A DNA stretch of 64,000 nt from positions 310,001 through 374,000 of the forward strand of contig OZ037857.1 in the NCBI GenBank assembly GCA_964035575.1, in the 5' to 3' direction. Both the position numbers and the translations under genes were made by a program. Within the stretch, counting starts at the first letter, position 1. The number at the start of each line of letters is the position of its first letter. The DNA comes from Rhynchopus sp. YZ270_cl-10. Lineage: Eukaryota; Euglenozoa; Diplonemea; Diplonemida; Diplonemidae. The notes beneath the pieces were generated by a model that was not told the DNA's origin, did not search any database, and saw only the letters and a program-made list of their open reading frames with translations. Below, one piece after another: positions 1 through 9,831 of the stretch.

Positions 1-1021
1 CCCCAAGACTGACTTGGGAGGGATGGGAAAGGGTTCCGTGCTTCGGCGACTTCTACGACTACCCCCGGCTTTCCACGGATGGTGTCAGCCCTCCTCCTCC
101 TGCGGCGCGGGCTCAGCTCCTCAACCTCACTGGACCCATTTCCCGCACGTATCCGCTTACCTGCCATCGTTGCGGGCTCCGGTGACATCACGTCCTCGGC
201 ATTCCCGTCTGGGAGTGTGTCCAACAATTCATCCGCCATCTGCATCTCGGGTGTTGTGGGCGCTGCAGTGGGCACTGCGACAGTCGGGGCCGTAGTAGCA
301 GCAGCCTCCCCCTCGCGCTGCCTGGCGTTCTCAGCAGCAACTGCAGCAGCGGCGGCGGCGGCTTCCTCCTCCTGCTGCCAGAGGATTGCAGCAGCAGCGT
401 CGGCTTCCTCACGCTGCTTGAGGACTGCAGCAGCGGCGGCCTTCTCCTCCTCCTCACGCTGCCTCAGGGCTGCAGCAGCAGCGGCCTTCACCTCCTCCTC
501 GCGCTGCTTGAGGGCTGCAGCAGCGGCGGCCTTCGCCTCCTCCTCACGCTGCCTCAGGGCTGCAGCAGCAGCGGCCTTCACCTCCTCCTCGCGCTGCTTG
601 AGGGCTGCGGCAGCGGCGACCTCCTCCTCCTGCCTCAGGGCTGCAGCAGCAGCGGCCTTCACCTCCTCCTCACGCTGCTTGAGGACTGCAGCAGCGGCGG
701 CCTTCACCTCCTCCTCACGCTGCCTCAGGGCTGCAGCAGCAGCGGCCTTCACCTCCTCCTCGCGCTGCTTGAGGGCTGCAGCAGCGGCGGCCTTCGCCTC
801 CTCCTCACGCTGCCTCAGGGCTGCAGCAGCGGCGGCCTTCACCTCTTCCTCACGCTGCTTGAGGACTGCAGCAGCAGCGGCCTTCGCCTCCTCCTCACGC
901 TGCCTCAGGGCTGCAGCAGCGGCGGCCTTCACCTCTTCCTCACGCTGCTTGAGGACTGCAGCAGCAGCGGCCTTCGCCTCCTCCTCACGCTGCCTCAGGG
1001 CTGCAGCGGCGGCGGCTGGCC
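1..1021 (-). CDS. Partial gene: exon of an Ala/Glu/Lys/Arg-rich helical repeat protein
   Basis: Read on the minus strand, one frame is open from about position 1021 to the left end of the window, some 340 codons without a stop. About a dozen 15-residue units of the type LRQREEEAKAAAAAV / LKQREEEVKAAAAAA fill roughly positions 400-1015; one unit is shorter (near 610-640) but stays in frame. The unit is rich in Glu, Lys/Arg, Gln and Ala, as in long single alpha helices or coiled coils. It is followed by a Pro/Thr/Ala stretch and a basic Arg-rich stretch. There is no start codon at the right edge: an in-frame TAG lies at 1028-1026 and the reading begins after a pyrimidine-rich run ending TAG and ACAG, so this is best read as a splice acceptor and an internal exon. 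The upstream exon was not found. A weak donor-like GCAGGTAAGC lies near 140, so the exon could end there. Function unknown. Confidence 0.6.
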
Positions 1022-1065
1022 CTGTCTACGAACGAAAAAGAAGAAACAAGCAAAAAGCGTGGAAA

Positions 1066-1180
1066 TATTTCACGGCCGTGATCAATGCAAAATTTCACGG
1101 CCGTTAAATTTTTCAGATTTTCTTCACGGCCGTGACCTCCCCGACAAAAAAAATTTATTCCCGTCGTGACGGCCGTTATA
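1066..1180. repeat. Three copies of the palindrome CACGGCCGTG
   Basis: The 10-bp palindrome CACGGCCGTG, or a one-sided version of it, recurs near 1070, 1107, 1126 and 1169 within 110 bp. It stands directly left of a conserved transposon core (1189 onward) and resembles the palindrome arrays bordering other elements in this window. A matching arm on the other side was not found. Confidence 0.6.
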
Positions 1181-1277
1181 CTTGTATGATTGTATATGGG
1201 GAAAATTTTTTTTGGAAACTCAAAACCGCATTTTAGACCCCCACAGAGGCTCAAAAGTGTCAAATTCTGGTTTTAAT

Positions 1278-2773
1278 TTTTTTTTTTTTTTTTTTTTTTT
1301 TTTATTCGTCTTTTTGCGGAGGTCACGTACAATTTCTACAGGGGGCAGTGAAATAAGAATGGCATTATTCAACTCACGTGAAATAAAGTTTTGGTCGTAA
1401 AATAGCCGTAGCGTGAAAATAAGATGCCTTTATTCGTTTTTTATTTTCACTCGAGCCTTATTTCACGCAGAGAAATACGTTGGAGTAGCCGCGAAAACGC
1501 ACTTTATTCACAGTAATATAAAGCTTTTTTTTGCGTGAATATAAAGTGAAATAAAATCCTTTTATTTTCACGCACTGTTTCCGCTCAGAATACACCACTA
1601 TTTCAGGCCATTTTTGGCTTAAAAAAGTCCAAAAATGAATTATTTTGTGTCAATACAGTGAATACAGCACGTCTGTGACACACAACGCGGATAAGTCGAC
1701 CTGTGTGGGCACATGTGCGACCGGATTCACTGGCGCAAGCTGTGGCGAGTGTGCTGCGGGCTACATCGGTTACCACAGACGACGTGCACTGCAGCTCGCA
1801 CAGCAGTGCTGTGACACACAACGTGAACAAGACGGAGTGCTCGTGCACGTGCAACGCTCGCTTTGCTGGTGCGACGTGCGACGAGTGTGCTGCTGGGTTT
1901 GCGGGGTACCCGAATTGCACGGAGTGCACTGTGATTGATCACTGCAACGGACACACGGGGGCGTGACTGTGTCGGCATACAAGGCAACATGTGTCTGCGA
2001 CACACTACCACCAGTGGAGTGGGATTGGGTCACTTGCGCTCAGAAATGCATATTTTTGACCGGAATGATTTGTGAGTGTATTGATGTGTTTGTTCACAGG
2101 TGCCAGCCAGTTTTAAAACAGGGTCGTGAGTGCACGCTACAGCGTGCCGCGAACTGCGTGTGTGAGTGAAGCTGCCTAGCACGCACACTCCATTTGTCAC
2201 CAAAAAAAGTGAGATACTATGTGCATAAAAACCACGATTCTGCCTCAGGACTTTTCCAACTTGCTTTTTGGGCCGTCACAAACACCACCGTAGACAAAAC
2301 ACGTATATTTTTTCATAACACCTACCCTATTTGACTGCCCCCCTGTAGAAATTGTACTTTGACCTCCGCAAACGCTGAATAAAATATTGTATTCATGTGA
2401 AATAAGATTCATATTTCACGCTCCCTGGCCTGGAGACACGCGTTTCATAATTTTCACTCGCTACGCTCGTGAAAATTAACCCACTTGTGACTCCAGTCCG
2501 GGAGCGTGAAATAAAGGGAATCTTATTTCACGTGAATAAATAGTTATTTTTTTTTTTTTTGAGGTGATACTTCCGGACTGAGGAAGGGCATTCTTTTACT
2601 TTTTTATTTTGCCTGGACGGGGATGGGGGCGGCTTTGTCTAGATTGTTTTTATTTTGTAGTCTTTTGTTGGGTTAAGGGGATTGGCAGACAACACTGGGG
2701 ACCTCCTTGGACCACAGCTGTTGGCGTTGTCAAGCTCTACCCGGCTGTACACGGTCGGCCTGAAAGTTTTAAT
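1278..2773. mobile_element. About 1.5-kb insertion into the core element, 8-bp target duplication
   Basis: The host core is interrupted exactly at GTTTTAAT, which is present on both sides (1270-1277 and 2766-2773) and only once in the uninterrupted copy at 3890-3900, so it is a target-site duplication. The insert starts with a run of about 26 T and contains a second run of T near 2550-2563. On the minus strand these look like poly-A tails, suggesting a retroposed piece with another element nested inside. The outer-to-inner sequences around 1313-1352 (TTTGCGGAGGTCA, then TTTCTACAGGGGGCAG) recur inverted at 2337-2376, which defines an inner terminal-inverted-repeat element of about 1.06 kb. GTGAAATAAG/TTATTTCAC palindromes lie on both sides (1350-1590 and 2395-2545). 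Confidence 0.6.
1640..2170 (+). pseudogene. Broken fragment of a laminin-type EGF repeat gene
   Basis: The plus strand encodes two cysteine-rich modules in different frames. One reads CVGTCATGFTGASCGECAAG (about 1700-1765) and the other CTCNARFAGATCDECAAG (about 1845-1900), followed by YPNCTECTV. The spacing and the C-x-C, G-x-x-C-x-x-C-x-x-G pattern are those of laminin/EGF-like repeats of extracellular proteins. The two modules are joined by a frameshift near 1770 and no long frame continues, so this is a relic. It lies inside the inverted-repeat pair 1313-1352 / 2337-2376 and may have been captured by that element. Confidence 0.55.
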
Positions 2774-3057
2774 GGCCTCAAATCGTCGAAATTAGCCCTA
2801 TATAGGCGAAAAAAAAATTTTGCAGAGTCCCTTTCTATGGGGCACAATAGCTGGAAATGGGTCACTTTATGGAGTGAAAATTTTACTTTATGGAGTGAAA
2901 AAACCACTTTATGGAGTGAAAAATCACTTTATGGAGTAAAAATTTACTTTATGGAGTGACCATAAAGTGAGTAGAGTTGTATAAAGTGGGGGTGGAGGGT
3001 ACATAATAGAGTGCAAAAAATTTTCACCAGGGCAATAATAGCTATTTATTAACAACA

Positions 3058-3796
3058 AATAATGGGTCATAATTTCACTCGAGAATCGGTGAGTGCTCCT
3101 CGAGTGCCCGAAGGGCACGAGAGGGGCACGAACCGATTCGAGAGTGAAATTATGGCCCAATTTGGAGTTGATAAGGTAGTTTTATTGCCCGTGGTGAAAA
3201 TTTTGAGCACTCTTGATTTTTGGAGTTAAATAAAGTGGCTTTATGGGGTGTATCTTCACTTTATGGGGTGTATTTTCACTTTGTGGCCCAAAAACAGGGG
3301 TTTTTTGTGTTTTTCTGACTGAAAAACACCACAAACAGGCAAAAAAAGGGTGACAGGAGGGGATGGGAGTGTAACATCGGGGGCGAAGTGTAAAAAAATC
3401 AGAAAAAAAGTGAAATTCCGGGGGTGTCACTGCAAAAGCAACCCAGCAATGCTCAGTTTACCGCAGCATAGTAGTAGCATCCCAGGGGGAGTACTGAACG
3501 GGATACAACCCGAACTCAAACAGAAAAATTATGCTCACATCGGGTCGTTCTTCCTCTTCGGGAACATTTTTTGTGTTGTGGTGTGTGATTTTTTCGCATT
3601 TTCTCTGGGGAAATGGTATAGGTGGCGTTATTTATTGGGTCGAGATAGGGGAAATCAAGCCTCAAGTAAAATACACCCCCACAAACCACTATAGTAACCC
3701 CAAATTGGGCCAAAATTTCACTCGAGAATCCGTTGTGCCCCCTCTCGTGCCCTTCGGGCACTCGAAGAGCACTCACCGATTCGAGAGTGAAATTAT
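3058..3796. mobile_element. Element with two roughly 95-bp inverted arms, each itself a palindrome
   Basis: The arm at about 3066-3165 (TTTCACTCGAGAATCGGTGA, TGCCCGAAGGGCACGAG, ACCGATTCGAGAGTGAAATT) recurs inverted at about 3706-3796. Each arm can also fold on itself around TGCCCGAAGGGCA / TGCCCTTCGGGCA. Between the arms are about 540 bp without a convincing gene, including copies of CTTTATGGGGTGTAT. It sits between the two core-element copies 1 and 2. Confidence 0.65.
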
Positions 3797-3806
3797 TTGC
3801 ACCACA

Positions 3807-4222
3807 GCATTGTATATGGGGGGAATTTTTTTGGAAACTCAAAACCGCGTTTTAGACCCCCACAGAGGCTCAAAAGTGTCAAATTCTGGTTTTAATGGCC
3901 TCAAATCGTCGAAATTAGCCCTAAATAGGCGAAAAAAAAATTTTGCAGAGTCCCTTTCTATGGGGCACAATAGCTGGAAATGGGTCACTTTATGGAGTGA
4001 AAAAATCACTTTATGGAGTGAAAAAATCACTTTATGGAGTAAAAAAACCACTTTATGGAGTGAAAAAACCACTTTATGGAGTAAAAAATCACTTTATGGA
4101 GTAAAAAATCACTTTATGGAGTAAAAATTTACTTTATGGAGTGACCATAAAGTGAGTAGAGTTGTATAAAGTGGGGGTGGAGGGTACATAATAGAGTGCA
4201 AAAAATTTTCACCAGGGCAATA
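3807..4222 (+). mobile_element. Core-bearing palindrome-armed element, copy 2, uninterrupted
   Basis: This is the intact counterpart of copy 1. A shared left border ATTGTATATGGGG is followed by the conserved core, then GAGTCCCTTTCTATGGGGCA, then eight or so tandem TCACTTTATGGAGTGAAAAA units, the palindrome around 4130-4155, and a shared right border ending TTTTCACCAGGGCAATA. It is non-coding, and it served as the reference for finding the insertion in copy 1. Confidence 0.7.
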
Positions 4223-5192
4223 AATTTTTTTTTGGGGGGGAAAAAAACTCGTCCGCCCCCTTCGAAAACACCGGAAGAACGCGGAAACCCTGGTTTTACT
4301 GACAAACACAAAAAAAATTGAAAACGATGTTAAAAAAGAGTGGTGGGGAATGATGTTCGGAAGGCCGAAGGTTGCAACAACGGCAGTGAAATGTGCGTTT
4401 CAAAAAAAAGAAAGAGATGATGCGTAAGAAGAAGTGTAAACTTCTGCTCTGCACCGGATAGCATGAGCTAGATATCAAATGAAACCAAACCAAAAGTTGA
4501 AAAAGAGTGAAAAAAAGAAGAAAAAAAACCCCCTCTGCTGACGCAGGAACAACGAAAAGAAGTTGAAAGTGCAAACGCCTCAAATTTAAGTAACTGGAAG
4601 CAATGAATGTGTATCATGTATTGACACCCTTCTTGTCATCAAGCAGAAGGGGGAGCTGAAGGGAGGTTAATACTACCCTATAAAACAACGCAAGAAATGG
4701 TGTGGCTGTGCCGCAAAATAGAAAACGACTTCAGGATATGACAGTTAAATGAAATAAAGAAAACACTTTTTCCGTTTATCGCAGCCGCAAAAATAAAGAA
4801 GAAGACTTGAAAGATGAATGTGTGCCTCTCTCGTGCACATCTAATAAAGTGTAACGTCAGTTCTTCTTTTTTTTGTACTTCTTTAGGTCAATGTTTTCTG
4901 CCACACCAAAAAGAAAGAAAAGTTTATAATATGACCCTAAGCCTCTCGTTGCGTAGTCACCGTGAAAGAAAGAACCAAAGAATGGAACGAAAAATGTTAC
5001 TTGTGTCGCTTCGTGTTGATAAGTATCGTGTTGCATTGCAGCATCCACACAAATAAAAAGGGCTTATTGCACTTTTGTCACCTACCCCCCTCCCCCATCC
5101 CCCCACACACTCCTCCCCTCCCCTCTCCTCTCCGCTCGCTCATTTTCTAGCGTTCTTCTATTTCTGTGATTTTGATAGTTTTTTTTTTTTGA
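4223..5192. other. Gene-free stretch with small hairpin repeats
   Basis: No protein gene is supported. The stretch holds one copy of hairpin repeat R3 (about 4808-4845, AAGATGAATG... GTGCACATCT), one of R2 (about 4919-4965, TTATAATATGACCCTAAGCC... TAGTCACC), and a R7-like piece near 4548-4580 (GTGCAAACGCCTC). A C-rich run lies at 5085-5140. Confidence 0.5.
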
Positions 5193-7903
5193 GAGAATTT
5201 AGGGGGGCCTATGCACCGGCTATTCCTTCATTTGGCTCGGAAAATTTGGCGCCTTTCGGCAAAAAAACCCAAAAATATGTGAAACTACCCTATATTCCAC
5301 ACCAAAAATCACTTTCCGCCGGGTTTCAGGCACTTTTGAGCCATTTTTCGACCTTTAGATGTAAAAACATCAAAAAATAGAGCAAAATGGCTCACAGCGC
5401 CACATAAACCGTACAGTTCCTCAAGGAATAGTACCAGAATTTTACTTCCTGGGTAGGTGACCACTGAACATCCTCCCAAAAGTACCCAAATTTTACTTCC
5501 TGGGTAGGTGACCAATGAACATCCTCCCAAAAGTACTCAAATTTTACTTCCTGGGTAGGTGACCACTGAACATCCTCCCAAAAGTACCAGAATTTTACTT
5601 CCTGGGTAGGTGACCACTGAACATCCTCCCAAAAGTACCCAAATTTTACTTCCTGGGTAGGTGACCAATGAACATCCTCCCAAAAGTACTCAAATTTTAC
5701 TTCCTGGGTAGGTGACCACTGAACATCCTCCCAAAAGTACCAGAATTTTACTTCCTGGGTAGGTGACCACTGAACATCCTCCCAAAAGTGCCCAAATTTT
5801 ACTTCCTGGGTAGGTGACCAATGAACATCCTCCCAAAAGTACCCAAATTTTATTTCTTGAGTAGGCGACTTGTGAACATCTTCTGAAAAGTGCCAGAATT
5901 TTACTTTTTGAGTAGGCGACTTGTGAACATCTTCTGAAAAGTGCCAGAATTTTACTTTTTGAGTAGGCGACTTGTGAACATCTTCTGAAAAGTGCCAGAA
6001 TTTTACTTTTTGAGTAGGCGACTGGTGAACATCTTCTGAAAAGTGCCAGAATTTTACTTTTTGAGTAGGCGACTTGTGAACATCTTCTGAAAAGTGCCAG
6101 AATTTTACTTTTTGAGTAGGCGACTGGTGAACATCCTCTGAAAAGTGCCAGAATTTTACTTTTTGAGTAGGCGACTTGTGAACATCTTCTGAAAAGTGCC
6201 AGAATTTTACTTCTTGAGTAGGCGACTGGTGAACATCTTCTGAAAAGTGCCAGAATTTTACTTTTTGAGTAGGCGACTGGTGAACATCTTCTGAAAAGTG
6301 CCAGAATTTTACTTTTTGAGTAGGCGACTGGTGAACATCCTCTGAAAAGTGCCAGAATTTTACTTCTTGAGTAGGCGACTGGTGAACATCTTCTGAAAAG
6401 TGCCAGAATTTTACTTTTTGAGTAGGCGACTGGTGAACATCTTCTGAAAAGTGCCAGAATTTTACTTTTTGAGTAGGCGACTGGTGAACATCCTCTGAAA
6501 AGTGCCAGAATTTTACTTTTTGAGTAGGCGACTTGTGAACATCTTCTGAAAAGTGCCAGAATTTTACTTCTTGAGTAGGCGACTGGTGAACATCTTCTGA
6601 AAAGTGCCAGAATTTTACTTTTTGAGTAGGCGACTTGTGAACATCTTCTGAAAAGTGCCAGAATTTTACTTTTTGAGTAGGCGACTGGTGAACATCTTCT
6701 GAAAAGTGCCAGAATTTTACTTTTTGAGTAGGCGACTTGTGAACATCCTCTGAAAAGTGCCAGAATTTTACTTTTTGAGTAGGCGACTGGTGAACATCTT
6801 CTGAAAAGTGCCAGAATTTTACTTCTTGAGTAGGCGACTGGTGAACATCTTCTGAAAAGTGCCAGAATTTTACTTTTTGAGTAGGCGACTGGTGAACATC
6901 TTCTGAAAAGTGCCAGAATTTTACTTTTTGAGTAGGCGACTGGTGAACATCCTCTGAAAAGTGCCAGAATTTTACTTTTTGAGTAGGCGACTTGTGAACA
7001 TCTTCTGAAAAGTGCCAGAATTTTACTTTTTGAGTAGGCGACTGGTGAACATCTTCTGAAAAGTGCCAGAATTTTACTTTTTGAGTAGGCGACTTGTGAA
7101 CATCCTCTGAAAAGTGCCAGAATTTTACTTTTTGAGTAGGCGACTGGTGAACATCTTCTGAAAAGTGCCAGAATTTTACTTCTTGAGTAGGCGACTGGTG
7201 AACATCTTCTGAAAAGTGCCAGAATTTTACTTTTTGAGTAGGCGACTTGTGAACATCCTCTGAAAAGTGCCAGAATTTTACTTTTTGAGTAGGCGACTGG
7301 TGAACATCTTCTGAAAAGTGCCAGAATTTTACTTTTTGAGTAGGCGACTGGTGAACATCTTCTGAAAAGTGCCAGAATTTTACTTTTTGAGTAGGCGACT
7401 GGTGAACATCTTCTGAAAAGTGCCAGAATTTTACTTTTTGAGTAGGCGACTGGTGAACATCCTCTGAAAAGTGCCAGAATTTTACTTCTTAAGTAGGTAC
7501 CTGTCACTCCCAGGTTAAAAAGGACACTTTTTAGCTGCAACATATGAAAAAAATCATACCAAAAAAACTGTGTTTTTTTACACAAAAACACCTAAAAACC
7601 ACCTCTGTGTGGTGGTATTGGCCTTGTGGGGGTGTTTTGGGCTCAAAAAAAAAATTTTTTTTTTTTGAAAAAATCGAAAAAAATCGAAAATGGCAAAGGC
7701 AAATCCAGTGCAAAATGACAATTTTCAACAAAATGTGCGTTTAAATGTGCCAACGGGCAGCATTTTGTTTAAATTTTTGCTCATTTGCGTCCACAGAGTC
7801 CCAAAAAATGCATTGCCGGGGTCGTAGGTCAAAAAAGACTTAGAAATTTCAATTTAAAATCAAAAGGAGCCAAAATTACCGGTATAGGCTCCCCTAGAGA
7901 ATT
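5193..7903. mobile_element. Possible inverted-repeat element containing a minisatellite
   Basis: The sequence AGAATTTAGGGGGGCCTATG at about 5194-5213, continuing CACCGGCTATT, recurs inverted and imperfectly at about 7874-7903 (ATTACCGGTATAGGCTCCCC, TAGAGAATT). Between these lie the 51-bp minisatellite (5430-7495) and two AT-rich flanks without genes. The inverted ends are imperfect and I see no clear target duplication, so the mobile-element reading is an inference. Confidence 0.4.
5430..7495. repeat. 51-bp minisatellite, about 40 units in two subfamilies
   Basis: Units have a constant 51-bp period. From about 5430 to 5850 the unit contains TTCCTGGGTAGGTGACCA and CATCCTCCCAAAAGTACC. From 5850 to 7495 it contains TTTTTGAGTAGGCGACT and CATCTTCTGAAAAGTGCC. 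Most differences fall at a few fixed sites (gactTgtg/gactGgtg, cTtctg/cCtctg, acttTtt/acttCtt), so variants are shuffled along the array. Because 51 is divisible by 3, the minus strand stays open for 633 codons (17-residue unit CSPVAYSKSKILALFRR). That alone is no evidence for a protein. Confidence 0.9.
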
Positions 7904-7951
7904 AAAAAAGCACATCATTATTTTTCACTATCGTATAGCAACACCATGCTT

Positions 7952-8065
7952 GGGTGATCTATGATCGTCTCCGTGAGACACGTAACAGGCTGTGAGACCT
8001 TGTGAGAGCCTGTGAGAGCTTACTGAGAGCTAGTGAAAAAATCTCTCCCCGTTCATAGATCACCC
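7952..8065. repeat. Short hairpin repeat with GGGTGATC ends, copy 1
   Basis: It begins GGGTGATCTATGA and ends TCATAGATCACCC, an inverted pair. The inside repeats GTGAGAC/GTGAGAG words. A second, shorter copy lies at 52463-52545. It is a MITE-like or structured repeat just downstream of the kinase stop codon. Confidence 0.65.
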
Positions 8066-8099
8066 AATGCTGGGTTTTTTTTTTAAAAAGCAAAAGAAT

Positions 8100-9011
8100 C
8101 TATACCTCCAATGTTTGCTTTATTTCTACTGGAAGTCGAAGCAACTTCTGTCGAAACCATTCGTCAGCAACTATGTCTTCAAGACGGACACGCTGCGAAG
8201 GAATGAGGACCAGCATGCGTTTGAGGAGTGTCTCCAGCTTGGCGGGGATGTCTGATGGGTAGACCAACTCACAGGCGAGGATGCGGGCTTGCGTCACTGC
8301 GGGGGTCGGTCCGTCGAATGGCAGCGTCACTGTAGCGAGCGTGAACAGAAGCACCCCTAACGACCAAACCTCTGCTGGTGCCGGGTGATGCAGCACACCG
8401 CTGGTCACCTCTGGGGAAGCATAGTGGGGGGATCCACAAGAAGATACTACCTTCTCGTCGGGAGAGGAGACACGCAGTGCAAACCCAAAGTCACACAATT
8501 TCACCCGGTCGTTTCCATCCAACAACAAATTCTCGAGTTTAATGTCGCGATGATAAATCTGATTTCTATGAAGATATAGCACCGCCGATAACGTCTGCGC
8601 AAAGTACAACCCAACATCCCCAGCACTCAGCCGCCCGCCTTTTAGTAAGACGTCATATAATTCACCACCTTCCAGATGTTCCATGATCATGATGTACATG
8701 GCATCCGTTTCTTTGGAATCACGTAGTGCACAGATATGAGGATGATGAACCGTACGAAGAATCGCAATTTCGTTTTCAGTGCGCCGACGATCCTCCGGAC
8801 AGTCTTTCAAATCACCTTTTGAAACCGCCTTGACAGCCACGTTGTTCCCCGAAGCGTCCTGACAAAGCTTCACCACCCCAAACGTCCCTTTTCCTAAAGT
8901 ACGCACAACACGATATGCATCGATGTACTGATGACTTCCCTTTACATTTAACGAGTCCAACCGCTCCACTAACCCCTGCGTGTCATCGCAAGGTTGCAGA
9001 ATAAGATCCAT
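8100..9011 (-). CDS. Serine/threonine protein kinase, CAMK/SNF1-like
   Basis: This 303-residue protein is a near-minimal kinase domain (about residues 33-288). It has all catalytic features: glycine loop GKGTFG (40-45), VAVK with Lys61, Glu81 in helix C, catalytic loop HRDIKLEN with Asp156, DFG at 174-176, and activation segment CGSPHYASPEV. The LEN form of the catalytic loop, the CGSPHYASPE segment and WSLGVLLF are typical of the CAMK group (SNF1/AMPK, MARK, CAMKL), though the exact family cannot be fixed. It should phosphorylate Ser/Thr on protein substrates in the cytoplasm or nucleus. There is no extra regulatory domain beyond about 30 N-terminal and 15 C-terminal residues. The start follows a run of A on the coding strand and no earlier in-frame Met fits. 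The protein looks intact and active. Confidence 0.92.
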   Translation of the reverse strand: MDLILQPCDDTQGLVERLDSLNVKGSHQYIDAYRVVRTLGKGTFGVVKLCQDASGNNVAVKAVSKGDLKDCPEDRRRTENEIAILRTVHHPHICALRDSKETDAMYIMIMEHLEGGELYDVLLKGGRLSAGDVGLYFAQTLSAVLYLHRNQIYHRDIKLENLLLDGNDRVKLCDFGFALRVSSPDEKVVSSCGSPHYASPEVTSGVLHHPAPAEVWSLGVLLFTLATVTLPFDGPTPAVTQARILACELVYPSDIPAKLETLLKRMLVLIPSQRVRLEDIVADEWFRQKLLRLPVEIKQTLEV

Positions 9012-9640
9012 TTTTTTTTTTTTTTGAATTTTTTTCTTTAAAAAAAGGTTCTTCTAAAAATCGGTGTGGGAGGGGGGGTTTAAAGAGGAGTGAGAGTGAA
9101 AGAGAGTGTGTGTGGGTTTTTGTTTGGCAGGTATCCTTTTTATTGCTTTTTTTTTTTTTTGTAAATATTTGTAAAAGCGCAACAGGGGGGAAAATGGTGA
9201 CGGAGGGAGAAGGGGTGGAGGGAGAACCAATGTGATCAACAATAGGCGTGTTTTTTTTTTTGGAATTCTGGAAACTAAAAAAAATGGTTTTTTTGTTCCT
9301 TGCCCTGTTCAATTATTTTTTTTGCTCGCCCGTCTAATACAAAAAAATAAATTGTCACAGAGGATGGGGTTTTCCTGCTTGGAAAAGCAGATTTTCTTTT
9401 GTTTTTGGGCTCCGCCTTCATGAACGCAAGAGGCCTGCGTAGGTGCACTACCAGAAAATTTTTTTTCGTGTTCTTGTTTTGACAAAATCACTTGACGAGG
9501 CAGATGATGTCTGATGAGCAATTATTGTTGCCCAGAAGGATGTTGTACTTCGCCTGGGGTAAAATGAACAAGATAATATTTTTCAATCAAAAGATGGAGT
9601 TTTTTTGTCCATCAGAGTCTCCTCTTTGAATAAAAAATCT
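9012..9640. other. Gene-free stretch upstream of the kinase
   Basis: AT-rich sequence with runs of T and a (GA)-rich patch near 9085-9110. I see no gene, and no repeat shared with the rest of the window. Confidence 0.4.
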
Positions 9641-9647
9641 GGGGTAA

Positions 9648-9810
9648 AAAGTGTCACTTGTCGTTCCCTCACCCCCCTTCTTGTAGTTGTTTGATGCGTT
9701 GACGCTTCCACACACACTAAAAAATCACCTGTTGGGTGGTGGTGTTGCGGAGCACGGTTGGGTGAGTGAACGACGTGACACTTTCCGCTCACAAAGTAGT
9801 GTGCGTAAAA
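9648..9810. repeat. Dispersed repeat, about 160 bp, second copy at 63498-63662
   Basis: Pieces such as GTGTCACTTGTCGTTCCCTC, GTTGCGGAGCACGGTTGGGT and TTTCCGCTCACAAAGTAGT recur in the same order and strand at 63498-63662 (GTGTCCTTGTCGTTATCACC, GTTGCGGAGCACGGTTGGGT, TTTCCGCTCACAAAGTAGTA). Length and lack of coding suggest a SINE-like or MITE-like repeat. The right flank here carries the hAT insertion at 9832. Confidence 0.75.
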
Positions 9811-9831
9811 AAAAAAAAAAATAGTACGATC

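Larger units (their letters stand above)
1189..3043 (+). mobile_element. Core-bearing palindrome-armed element, copy 1, split by an insertion
   Basis: Positions 1189-1277 plus 2774-3043 match 3807-4222 almost base for base once 1278-2773 is removed. The shared core reads (in pieces) AAACTCAAAACCGC, TTTTAGACCCCCACAGAGGC, then GGCCTCAAATCGTCGAAATT, then GAGTCCCTTTC. It is followed by tandem copies of ACTTTATGGAGTGAAAA that end in the palindrome ACTTTATGGAGTGACCATAA. No protein is encoded. Other copies of the same core lie at 13640-13790 and 55077-55195. It is probably a non-autonomous DNA element; the class is unknown. Confidence 0.7.

Noticed and set aside
79-1107. Plus-strand open frame of 342 codons rich in Ser, Ala, Arg and Cys
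   Set aside because: It is the shadow of the minus-strand Glu/Lys/Ala helical repeat, whose composition is protein-like; GC-rich repeats with a period divisible by three stay open in several frames.
5430-7495. CRISPR array
   Set aside because: The 51-bp units are contiguous with no unique spacers, and the DNA is eukaryotic.
5690-7591. Minus-strand open frame of 633 codons with 17-residue repeats
   Set aside because: The 51-bp unit is divisible by three and simply lacks a stop. There is no start context, and its ends run into AT-rich sequence.
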